Shown here piece after piece: positions 1-5,879 of a stretch of DNA of 14,389 bases. Position numbers and translations under genes: made by a program. The notes below the pieces were generated by a model. The model was given only the letters and a program-made list of their open reading frames with translations, ran no database searches and was not told where the DNA came from. Numbering within the stretch: the stretch's first letter is position 1; each line of letters starts with the position of its first letter. The stretch comes from Methanocorpusculaceae archaeon UBA456 (GTDB lineage: Archaea; Halobacteriota; Methanomicrobia; Methanomicrobiales; Methanocorpusculaceae), in the NCBI GenBank assembly GCA_002496395.1, contig DAJQ01000002.1, forward strand, positions 230 to 14,618, given 5' to 3'.

Positions 1-159
1 AACAAAACAAGGATTGCAACTTCCAATTCCATTTTTCTCACCACTCCACAACAATCGTAGCAGAAGATTTTCCAATAAAACAAGGTTTTTATCACCCGCC
101 TTTTTTTCTAAACTCCTCCCCTCATCACTAGATCATAGCATCACTATCAGGGGAATCAT

Positions 160-258
160 TTAGGATCTGCGTACAGTTGGCACCCGCAGGATAAGATGTT
201 TTAATGGCTGTTCCTTGCCAGTTACTTCAAACCAAGTTTCATCCCAAACAAAAAATCG
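160..258 (-). pseudogene. Possible decayed transposase fragment
   Basis: On the minus strand, 32 codons run from position 258 to a TAA at 160-162 and read as protein-like sequence beginning RFFVWDETWFEVTGK. The D-E-T-W pattern recalls the region around the first catalytic aspartate of DDE transposases (family sequences such as DETW-x-x-V-x-GK). An in-frame TAG sits directly upstream, so no intact gene exists. There is no visible terminal inverted repeat or target duplication. The call rests on resemblance alone and could be chance. Confidence 0.2.
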
Positions 259-408
259 CTAATTAGACTCCTGATTCACATTCCTTTACAAAAATTTGCA
301 GATGGATGCTAAATCTCCTTTCCAATACACCATCATCGACACCATTGCACCAACTCCACCCCCAAGCCTCAGGGCCAGCCACCCCACACGTACTATACCG
401 AACCTTAC

Positions 409-516
409 CTGCTCAGCTCATAGGGGATTGTAGTGGTGGCGAATATAAATCATAAACCTGCATTCCATCGCTCACTGTTATTTTCTCCGAAATGCAGCAC
501 CCCTTTGCCTGAGCAG
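409..516. repeat. Nested inverted repeat, large stem-loop
   Basis: Three pairs of complementary arms nest inside each other. CTGCTCAG (409-416) pairs with CTGAGCAG (509-516). AGGGG (422-426) pairs with CCCCT (500-504). CTGCATT (458-464) pairs with AATGCAG (491-497). All arms are perfect and in the right order to fold as one 108-nt structure with internal loops. It lies 25 bp beyond the stop codon of the minus-strand DUF4411 gene, so it could be a 3' UTR or transcript-end structure. It could also be a small structured RNA (a TATA-like AATATAAAT lies inside it) or the end of a mobile element. No T-tract follows on the minus strand. Confidence 0.45.
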
Positions 517-541
517 CTCAAGCGTTGTGATATAGGGTACA

Positions 542-970
542 TTAAAAGCCCGGGCAGACATTTGGAATCTCTACCTTCTTTTTGATATCCGGCTTATATG
601 CTTCAAGGGTTACAACAGTAGCTCCAGCCACCTTTGCCTTGGCGATGAGCCAGGGATCAGCCTCATCAAGGAATTTCAGTTTTGCAGTATCTCTAAAAGG
701 TTGTTTTATAACCCATTCCACGATTTGAGCATATAATTCCTGTATATTCGTATCAGTATTTGGAAGGAACCATCCACTGTTCTTTCGTTCTCTGGCCCAA
801 TCAGCAAGTATGTCATTGCCTCTGAGCAACTCATCACCGATCATCTGGATAGAGGCAATATGACCCAGATTCTGTTCTTCATCCAGCCAGCCCCAGAAGA
901 CGGGAAATGTCTCAAAGCGATAATAGTGGTTCTTTGCTTCGATGAAGACGTTCGCATCAAGGAGATACAT
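542..970 (-). CDS. DUF4411 family PIN-like protein, predicted toxin
   Basis: A 142-residue protein beginning MYLLDANVFIEAK. The early D-A-N-x-F-I and the later LDEADPWLIAKAKVAGATVVTLE match DUF4411, a PIN-domain-like family. PIN proteins are mostly Mg-dependent ribonucleases; conserved acidic residues are seen in the first strand (LLDAN) and in DEADPW. The gene follows the Xre/ImmA gene directly, a pairing long predicted to act as a toxin-antitoxin-like module. Three starts are possible: GTG 979, ATG 976 (overlapping the upstream stop as TGATG) and ATG 970. I chose 970 because GGTGAT, a good SD site, lies four bases before it and family members begin MYLLD. Translation is probably coupled to the upstream gene. 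Toxicity is inferred from family and context. Confidence 0.88.
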   Translation of the reverse strand: MYLLDANVFIEAKNHYYRFETFPVFWGWLDEEQNLGHIASIQMIGDELLRGNDILADWARERKNSGWFLPNTDTNIQELYAQIVEWVIKQPFRDTAKLKFLDEADPWLIAKAKVAGATVVTLEAYKPDIKKKVEIPNVCPGF

Positions 971-975
971 CTGCA

Positions 976-2154
976 TCACCCAACACCAATCTGATCCGCA
1001 AGCGGCTGAATCCTGGATGGACTGATATTGAGCATCCTCCCGGCATCACGCATCAGCAGGCTTTGATCAAAGGTGCTCCGGACAACCGCCTCAGTAAACC
1101 GCCTGCCATACCGCACCGGTAACGTCTTAAAGAAATTGCCGCCACCCTGTTCTTCTCTTCTTTTCTGCCATTTCTCCTTTTGCCTTTGATAGAAATCGAC
1201 AAACAAAGGCCATTCAATCAGGCCGAGATCAAGTGCACGGCGGGCGATCACAACTGTACTGACCCGGAAGAATGCGGCAGATCCAGAGATCGTATCTTCA
1301 GGAGAGTGCTCTTCCTGCCAGATCTTCTCCTCCCACTTCTTCAGGAAAGGCTTCTCAGGGACGAGTACTTCAGCAGCAACAGCATTACAGATCTTCTCAC
1401 TATCATTTCCATGACCATTTACCGGTCGATCCAGAGGTATATTGGATATCCCACTCTTTCCAATCCAGAGATGAGCCATCTCATGAACGAGCGTAAAGAT
1501 CTGTGCCGCTTTAGCATCGTTTCCATTTATGAAGACGAGCGGGGCGAGATCATCGCAGATGGCAAAACCGCGGAACTCATCGATCTCAAGACTGCGATGT
1601 GTGTTATTGGCAACAATTCCACTCCGCATCACCCAGATACCGGCAGTCTCAGCCCTCCTGACAAGGAGGTCATAAAACTGCTCCCAGCTTCGCACTCCCT
1701 CACGATCTGCGAGGGTGAGGGAAAGTGTCGTTGTCATATCTGCGGCTATCTTTTTGGGATCAGCATCAGGATCAAAACGCCCGATGAAGGGTAGCTTCTC
1801 TTCACCCTGTTCGATGAGGTAATCCCTGTACCAGTCATGCTTATAGAGAGTATCGGCAAGCAGATCGAAGAGGTCTGCACTGATTTCCCCGATTGGATGA
1901 TCACCTATCCTGCGGAGATCCGGGATGGGAAGCTTCTCCTCGGGTGGGTGCGAAAGGAAAAGATATCCGAAAGGAATGTGGAGCTTTCTAGCAATCTCCT
2001 GTGCCTGTTTGAAGGTTGGCTTATCTATCCCCTCTTCCCAGCGGAGAATCCTCTCAGGTGTGACACTGGCGCTCTTTGCAAGCCTGTCTGGACCAATACG
2101 TGCACGCTCACGAGCCCAGCGCAGAATTCCGGGATTAATGAGGGCAACCGTCAT
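976..2154 (-). CDS. Xre-type HTH regulator fused to ImmA/IrrE metallopeptidase
   Basis: A 392-residue protein. The N-terminal ~65 residues form a Cro/C1-type helix-turn-helix (LAKSASVTPERILRWEEG). The middle holds an ImmA/IrrE-type zinc peptidase (COG2856) with HEMAH at about residues 224-228 and a downstream NAVAAEVLVP segment whose glutamate is the expected third zinc ligand. Family members cleave or sequester a partner regulator; here the likely partner is the DUF4411 product encoded next in the operon. I chose ATG 2154 (MTVALINPGILRWARERA) over GTG 2166: it is the conserved family N-terminus, and GGAAG lies 11 bases upstream. A TATA box at 2208-2215 would give a leader of roughly 30 nt. 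The stop overlaps the next gene's alternative ATG (TGATG). Confidence 0.92.
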   Translation of the reverse strand: MTVALINPGILRWARERARIGPDRLAKSASVTPERILRWEEGIDKPTFKQAQEIARKLHIPFGYLFLSHPPEEKLPIPDLRRIGDHPIGEISADLFDLLADTLYKHDWYRDYLIEQGEEKLPFIGRFDPDADPKKIAADMTTTLSLTLADREGVRSWEQFYDLLVRRAETAGIWVMRSGIVANNTHRSLEIDEFRGFAICDDLAPLVFINGNDAKAAQIFTLVHEMAHLWIGKSGISNIPLDRPVNGHGNDSEKICNAVAAEVLVPEKPFLKKWEEKIWQEEHSPEDTISGSAAFFRVSTVVIARRALDLGLIEWPLFVDFYQRQKEKWQKRREEQGGGNFFKTLPVRYGRRFTEAVVRSTFDQSLLMRDAGRMLNISPSRIQPLADQIGVG

Positions 2155-2207
2155 GGTGTTATGCACTTCCGCATCATCGCTCTATTCCAAGTTTTCTTGT
2201 TTGAGAG

Positions 2208-2215
2208 CATATAAA
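2208..2215 (-). promoter_or_regulatory. TATA box of the Xre/ImmA-DUF4411 operon
   Basis: On the minus strand the sequence is CCTTTATATGCTC, containing TTTATATG, a close match to the archaeal TATA consensus. Transcription would start about 25 bases downstream (near 2183-2185), leaving a leader of about 30 nt before ATG 2154. The leftmost 11-bp repeat block begins only 26 bp upstream at 2242, so the repeats could affect this promoter. Confidence 0.6.
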
Positions 2216-2241
2216 GGTAGTATCTTCACTGTAGCATTCAG

Positions 2242-2764
2242 CCACCCCGCAGGTACCCCGCAAGTACCCCGCAAGTACCATGCAAGATTACCCCTGAAAA
2301 CATTCTCTCTCCCTTCCGATTTCCAGGCACCGTAGAGACAATTGAGCCTATACTCACGCCCTTCACATCACCACCTGACAGGAGGAACACCCCACAAGCA
2401 CCGTGCATGTACCGGTCAAGTACCGTGCAAGTACCGCGCAGGCTGAGACGGAAAAAGAATCGCCAATATTCCATTTTAAAGCCCATTAGAGCCAATTGAA
2501 CCCGTATTAACGCCCCTTCACATCACCACATGACAGGATGAAAACCCCACAAATTACACTAAAATTATACCGCAAGCACTGTGCAGGTACCATTCAAGTA
2601 CCATGCAAGTACCGTGCAAGATGACCCGAAAAACATTCTCTCTCCCTTTAGTTTTCCCGACACCTTGGAGACAACTGAAATCACTTTCACGCCCCTCACA
2701 TCACCACTATCCGCGATGAACATCCCACATGTAACCAGGACGTTACCTCACAAGTACCATACAA
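2242..2764. repeat. Higher-order repeat: blocks of four 11-bp units with ~111-bp related spacers
   Basis: Three blocks each hold exactly four 11-bp units with consensus GTACCGTGCAA: 2242-2285, 2398-2441 and 2576-2619. A decayed fourth block lies at 2731-2764, ending GTACCATACAA. The first unit of each block is the divergent one (CCACCCCGCAG, GCACCGTGCAT, GCACTGTGCAG). Spacers 1 and 3 (112 and 111 bp) are clearly related: both contain CATTCTCTCTCCCTT, GAGACAA, and a CACGCCC-TCACATCACCAC stretch ending in CCCACA. Spacer 2 shares its second half and has about 23 extra bases at its right end. The ancestral unit is therefore about 155 bp. Neither 11 nor 155 is a multiple of three, so it is not coding. 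It fills the gap between two divergent genes. Eleven bp is close to one helical turn, as in iteron or operator arrays, but the function is unknown. Confidence 0.85.
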
Positions 2765-2832
2765 TAGTGAAAACCAACTATCGTGAAAACCAAATACACT
2801 AACCACCAACACATCCCAGAGGATCAGATCAT

Positions 2833-4008
2833 ATGGCTGAACAGATATTCATCGTCGGGGGCGAGGTCGAACCCCCCTACTTCATCGGCAGGGATGAGGA
2901 GGTGAGCCGGATCAGAATCGATCTCCTCTCCAGGGCACAGCACAACGTCATCATCGGCCCACGCCGGATCGGGAAGACGTCGCTCCTGAAAAATCTCAAA
3001 AACAGCATCGAAGACGAGGTCCTCTTCGTCCAGGTGAACTGCCGGAAGATCACCCATCCGACCGACTTCTTCAGGATCACCACACGGGCAATGGTTGATG
3101 CCTATGAGGAGAAGCACCGGGTAAAGGGCCTTGCACGGAAGTTCTCTGATATCTTCAGGGCAACGATCACCGGGGCCACCCGATCAATTGCAGAGATTGG
3201 AGGCAGTATCGAACATATCGGGCAGATCTACCTCCGGTTCCGGGAGAGCGAGGTGAGCGAGTCCGAGCTCATCGAAGAGACCTTTGCATTCATCGGAAAC
3301 TTCGCGGATGAGATCAAAGAGCAGATCATCATTGCCTTCGACGAGTTCCAGGAGCTGAGCAGATTCAATCCCGCGATCTTCAGCCTCTTCAAGACCCACA
3401 TGGACAACCGGCCGGATGTGCGGTATATCTTCTCAGGATCTTCAGTTGCACTCCTGAACAAGGTCTTCCTGAAACCGGATTCACCACTCTACCTGATGGC
3501 CGCAAAAGTCCGCCTCGAGCCGATCGGACAGGAAGCAGTCAGCAGGTACATCCGCTCACGGCTTCTGATGCAGAACATTACAATCTCAGACGATGCTCTC
3601 GATACCCTCTACAATTACACAGACGGATTCCCATTCTATTTCCAGAAGATGGGATTCTTACTGTACCAGCATGCCATCCTCGAAGAGAGAGATTTCGTCA
3701 CTTTAGAGGATACAGAGGTTGCATTCTCCACCATGCTTGATGAGTTCGACAGCGAGTTTGAATCACGGTACTCATGCAAGTTCAGCAGGCAGCAGCAGGA
3801 TATCCTGAAATATCTCTCTGCCGAAAAGACCCGCCGGCTGAAAGAGATTGCAGCAGATATGGGCACGCCATCATCCTCGCTCACCGCCTCGATGAGAGAT
3901 CTCACCAATACCATGACCATCGATAAGCCCGGCGAGGGCAGATATGGCATACTGGACGCTGTCTTCCGGATCTGGATTGCCCGGAATATCCTCGGGAATT
4001 ATGAGTAG
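2833..4008 (+). CDS. Archaeal-type ATPase (PF01637-like, STAND/AAA+)
   Basis: A 391-residue P-loop ATPase. Walker A is GPRRIGKTS (residues 42-50), Walker B is IIIAFDEFQE (about 165-174), and a sensor-1-like FSGSS is at 200-204. A winged-helix region occupies about 318-365, followed by the YGILDAVFRIWIARN segment typical of the archaeal ATPase family. The N-terminus (PPYFIGRDEEVSRI) is the usual family opening. Members are widespread and often multicopy in methanogens; their clients are mostly unknown, and STAND relatives act as signalling or defence switches. No effector domain or membrane segment is visible. ATG 2833 is preceded by GAGG at 2819-2822. The gene is the only long plus-strand gene, lies just after the repeat locus, and converges on the 4143-4649 gene. 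Confidence 0.88.
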   Translation: MAEQIFIVGGEVEPPYFIGRDEEVSRIRIDLLSRAQHNVIIGPRRIGKTSLLKNLKNSIEDEVLFVQVNCRKITHPTDFFRITTRAMVDAYEEKHRVKGLARKFSDIFRATITGATRSIAEIGGSIEHIGQIYLRFRESEVSESELIEETFAFIGNFADEIKEQIIIAFDEFQELSRFNPAIFSLFKTHMDNRPDVRYIFSGSSVALLNKVFLKPDSPLYLMAAKVRLEPIGQEAVSRYIRSRLLMQNITISDDALDTLYNYTDGFPFYFQKMGFLLYQHAILEERDFVTLEDTEVAFSTMLDEFDSEFESRYSCKFSRQQQDILKYLSAEKTRRLKEIAADMGTPSSSLTASMRDLTNTMTIDKPGEGRYGILDAVFRIWIARNILGNYE

Positions 4009-4074
4009 ACTCGTCCACTCTCCACCAGCAGAAAGGCATACAAGAGGAGATGCGGCACATTCCAAAAATTACAC

Positions 4075-4135
4075 ACACCACAAAAGAAAGGTAAAATCAT
4101 AACAAAAGAGGAAAAGGAGGTGAATCCCCCTCATT
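4075..4135 (-). terminator. T-rich terminator of the 4143-4649 gene
   Basis: Just past the minus-strand stop at 4143 the minus strand reads GAGGGGGATTCACCTCC and then several T-runs (TTTT-CC-TCTTTT, GATTTTACC, TTCTTTTG). GAGG and CCTC can pair as a weak hairpin. Archaeal transcription commonly ends at such T-tracts. The plus-strand ATPase gene has no comparable T-tract in this 134-bp convergent gap. Confidence 0.4.
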
Positions 4136-4142
4136 TCTCCAC

Positions 4143-4649
4143 TCAGCTCAGGGCTGCCATCTCGTCTGCCCAGTCCTCGACTGCTGCAAGGATCGCTACA
4201 TCATCGTAGCCTGTCAGGCGGACGGTCTTTCTCCCAAAGGTGAGGGCATAATTCTCGCCATTTGGATCGCGGCACTTCAGCTGGCAGGAGTATGAATCCT
4301 TGTTCTGGTCACGCTCAGGTGTTCCGCCGACGGCTGCCGTGAGTGCTGCATCTGCGAGGACGGCGGCGGCTGCCGCATCCATCCCGGCGGTTGTTCCGGC
4401 GGTGACGGTTGCTGCGCCAACCCTTTTCCCGTTTTCATCAAGGTACACGATCCGTGCCGTATACTGCTCGCGGCCCCGGACCACGCCCGGGATCGTCTCG
4501 CCGCCGGACTCATAGGCGACACAGCCGAAGGGGTTGTTCTCAAGTACATGCCCAACCACAGCCTCAAGGGCCGCGGTATCGACGAGCGGTGCCGGGAGGT
4601 TCCGGACCGCTGTTTTGTTGCTTCGTATCTGTTCGAAATCTACTGCCAT
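4143..4649 (-). CDS. Conserved-looking protein of unknown function, 168 aa
   Basis: I do not recognise the family. The protein opens MAVDFEQIRSNKTAVRNLPA, has an alanine-rich middle (GMDAAAAAVLADAALTAA, about residues 93-111), two cysteines in a SCQLKC motif near residue 125, and a C-terminus ending in an acidic helix (VEDWADEMAAL). No signal peptide or membrane segment is evident, and it appears soluble. ATG 4649 is chosen because AGGAG lies at 4659-4663 with a nine-base spacer. The open frame runs on to 4835, but that extension is low-complexity and proline-rich and has no ribosome site. A near-palindrome with TATA character at 4719-4737 is the probable promoter-operator. A structural or viral-type role is possible from composition, but this is speculation. 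Confidence 0.75.
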   Translation of the reverse strand: MAVDFEQIRSNKTAVRNLPAPLVDTAALEAVVGHVLENNPFGCVAYESGGETIPGVVRGREQYTARIVYLDENGKRVGAATVTAGTTAGMDAAAAAVLADAALTAAVGGTPERDQNKDSYSCQLKCRDPNGENYALTFGRKTVRLTGYDDVAILAAVEDWADEMAALS

Positions 4650-4718
4650 TAGTGGTAGCTCCTGCCGGGCAGGGGGGAGTGGATTGTTCCCCTGGGAGGC
4701 AGCCCGCCCCCGCCTGCT

Positions 4719-4737
4719 CCGGCATATCATATGTCGG
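4719..4737. promoter_or_regulatory. 19-bp near-perfect palindrome with TATA-like core
   Basis: CCGGCATATCATATGTCGG is an inverted repeat around a single central base with one mismatched pair. Its AT-rich core (ACATATGATATGC on the minus strand) resembles a TATA element about 75 bp upstream of ATG 4649. That would place the transcript start near 4700 and give a leader of about 50 nt. An operator overlapping the TATA box would suit a dimeric repressor. Whether it serves as promoter, operator or both is inferred. Confidence 0.4.
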
Positions 4738-4788
4738 AGAAAGGGGCAATGGGGATAAGCGGAGTCTGCGGGGCGGGAGTGTTTTTGT

Positions 4789-4811
4789 GGGGGAGGGTGA
4801 GGGGAGGAGGG
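4789..4811 (+). other. G-quadruplex motif
   Basis: Four G-runs of at least three (4789-4793, 4795-4797, 4801-4804, 4809-4811), separated by loops of 1, 3 and 4 bases, fit the canonical quadruplex pattern on the plus strand. It lies in a strongly G-skewed stretch (about 4740-4815) upstream of the 4143-4649 gene, on that gene's non-template side. Folding in the cell is not shown. Confidence 0.4.
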
Positions 4812-4814
4812 AAG

Positions 4815-4860
4815 ATCGTGATTCGTGGAGATCAACTATCGTGAGATATGAATATCGTGA
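4815..4860. repeat. Three ATCGTGA direct repeats
   Basis: ATCGTGA occurs at 4815-4821, 4838-4844 and 4854-4860. The last two have a 16-bp period, and the last is followed by AAAA. The 12-mer CAACTATCGTGA (4833-4844) also occurs at 2775-2786 before the plus-strand ATPase, where it too is paired at a 16-bp period with a variant, ATAGTGA (2764-2770). This could be a shared regulator site; the evidence is limited to the repeat itself. Confidence 0.3.
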
Positions 4861-4972
4861 AAAGGAATTATGGCCGGGAGTGGGGGCCATCGCATTTCAG
4901 TGATAGCATACTAAAGGTATCAGTGATAATTGGGGTTTGCAGAGGGGTGGGAGAGGGGAGAGCATGTTTGGT

Positions 4973-5032
4973 TGAGCCAGATGGCTCACAATAAAATGAG
5001 CGGATCACAACTATCCGCAGGTTCTTTTATTT
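4973..5032. terminator. Two hairpins with T-rich flank beyond the antitoxin-like gene
   Basis: TGAGCCA-GA-TGGCTCA (4973-4988) is a perfect inverted repeat with a two-base centre. GCGGAT (5000-5005) and ATCCGC (5013-5018) form a second perfect stem with a seven-base loop. On the minus strand the second stem is followed by TCATTTTATTG, so it can end transcription of the 5064-5258 gene about 45 bp past its stop. On the plus strand the same stem is followed by TTCTTTTATTT, so it may work in both directions. Confidence 0.5.
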
Positions 5033-5063
5033 GAGGCATTGGATACTAGCAAGGGTTGTGCGA

Positions 5064-5258
5064 TCAATCAGTACACGGAGCGTCAAAGTCCAGCTCCACG
5101 AAATCCCCGTTGACCTCTATTCGGTTCATATCCTCGATGAAACGGAGCTTCTTCTCCAACTCTGCCATAGAGGAGAGGAGGTCGTCGAAGGTCTGGCCGG
5201 GGTGTTTCAGATCGGAGATTGCGACCCAGACCCCTTCCGATACTGGGATCCTTTTCAT
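5064..5258 (-). CDS. Small antitoxin-like protein (DUF7557/VapB-type), solitary
   Basis: A 64-residue protein, MKRIPVSEGVWVAISDLKHP followed by GQTFDDLLSSMAELEKKLRF. The short strand, then helix, then TFDDLL pattern resembles archaeal VapB/DUF7557-type antitoxins, which bind DNA and a toxin partner. No toxin gene follows; the downstream sequence is hairpins and a T-tract. Two starts are possible, ATG 5267 (MAAMKR) and ATG 5258. No SD site is present. The AT-rich box at 5282-5296 would place transcription start near 5262, which implies a leaderless or nearly leaderless mRNA. I prefer 5258 from the family N-terminus. It may regulate in trans, be an immunity remnant, or have lost its toxin. Confidence 0.7.
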   Translation of the reverse strand: MKRIPVSEGVWVAISDLKHPGQTFDDLLSSMAELEKKLRFIEDMNRIEVNGDFVELDFDAPCTD

Positions 5259-5281
5259 CGCAGCCATACACTTATTGCAAG

Positions 5282-5296
5282 TATTTATTATATTTA
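5282..5296 (-). promoter_or_regulatory. AT-rich TATA element for the antitoxin-like gene
   Basis: The minus strand reads TAAATATAATAAATA, an unbroken AT tract whose centre is about 25-30 bases from the two candidate ATG codons (5267 and 5258). This spacing is what a leaderless archaeal transcript needs. Confidence 0.55.
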
Positions 5297-5333
5297 CAAT
5301 GTTGCACGCGGCTGATGAATATGCGGATTGGGA

Positions 5334-5879
5334 TCATGAATGCCTGATCAACCCATGCTTTCGGGCCATTCGTTCATTCATAACTGAAACATCATTAGGT
5401 CCCATCGCCCAAAGAGAGATCGTGCGACGGAGCTTCTTGACCATGGCATCCTGAAGCACCGGGAGATGTGCATTGTCGCAATCCCTGATGACAAGAATCA
5501 GTCGGAACCCAATGGCTGGCAGATCAGGATCCCGAAGAGATGGAGGCAGTTCATATATCGCAGACCCATGCCGGCCCAATGTAATGTTAAAGCCACCCAT
5601 AGATTTACCGCATTCTCAATTTTCTCTGTAATTTTCGAGAGATATGTATCAAGACCGTCTGGATTTTCCTCAGTATGAGGAGTGCTTGACTTTGCCTCAA
5701 TAATCCATAGGACTGGTGCTGACCCCCCCCTTCTCCTTAAGAAGCAGGAAATCTGCCATTTTCACCTCATTCTGTATTCTTTGGTAGAGACTGCTCTGAT
5801 CGATACAGAAACAATGTTCCTCCGGAAAGGGTCCAAAAATCATTCCCGATTCATCAAATGAGACTGTATTTATCGTAAT
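5334..5879 (-). pseudogene. Frameshifted E-x-K (nuclease-like) partner gene of the AAA ATPase
   Basis: Reading on from the ATPase stop, the minus strand encodes NTVSFDESGMIFGPFPEE, then, near 5755-5731, MADFLLLKEK. A run of eight G (5723-5730 as C on the plus strand) then breaks the frame. One base over, it resumes as APVLWIIEAKSSTP and runs through TEKIENAVNL. A second shift near 5580-5600 returns to the first frame, giving AIYELPPSLRDPDLPAIGFR and LPVLQDAMVKKLRR to a stop at 5334. In the sequence as given, the first frame ends at a TGA soon after the G-run. The hydrophobic strand followed by E-x-K, with an aspartate upstream (MADF), resembles the PD-(D/E)XK nuclease core. The gene overlaps the ATPase end. 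GAGGTGA at 5887-5893, inside the ATPase gene, precedes an ATT (5879) by seven bases; the first in-frame ATG is 5843. Decay, sequencing error or phase variation would all fit. Function is inferred. Confidence 0.7.

Larger units (their letters stand above)
1..541. other. Left-edge non-coding stretch
   Basis: No open frame here is long or protein-like enough to call a gene. The segment is visibly richer in A/T than the coding regions to its right. It contains a nested inverted repeat (409-516) and a 32-codon protein-like scrap on the minus strand (160-258), both entered separately. On the plus strand an AATATAAAT stretch near 442-450 resembles an archaeal TATA box, but no gene follows it before the convergent DUF4411 gene. 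The left part may be decayed mobile-element sequence; this is inference only. Confidence 0.5.
4650..5063. other. Non-coding gap with regulatory-looking elements
   Basis: No gene is supported here. The gap contains the near-palindrome (4719-4737), a quadruplex motif, the ATCGTGA repeats and the hairpin pair, each entered separately. TCAGTGATA also occurs twice in direct orientation about 25 bp apart, near 4897-4932. The overhanging open frame that continues the 4143-4649 gene to 4835 is not believed to be coding. Confidence 0.5.

Noticed and set aside
1180..1794. 204-codon plus-strand frame opposite the Xre/ImmA gene
   Set aside because: It is the antisense shadow of a gene with clear HTH and HEMAH motifs; its own translation shows no family features.
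2242..2619. CRISPR array
   Set aside because: Units are 11 bp in adjoining tandem without unique spacers, and the longer spacers are themselves related; no cas genes are present.
2581..2802. Open frames on either strand across the repeat locus (also 2238-2495 minus)
   Set aside because: They read straight through 11-bp repeats, whose period is not a multiple of three, so the same DNA is read in different frames in successive blocks; no SD site and no protein-like composition.
4650..4835. N-terminal extension of the 4143-4649 gene
   Set aside because: The extension is proline- and serine-rich translation of a G-skewed non-coding stretch, and the AGGAG site at 4659-4663 fixes the start at 4649.
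4836..5063. tRNA or other known RNA gene in the hairpin region
   Set aside because: The two hairpins are short and independent, with no cloverleaf or T-loop consensus; a T-rich flank favours termination.
5031..5315. Plus-strand frame of 94 codons
   Set aside because: Antisense shadow of the antitoxin-like gene, whose minus-strand reading has family character and a TATA element.
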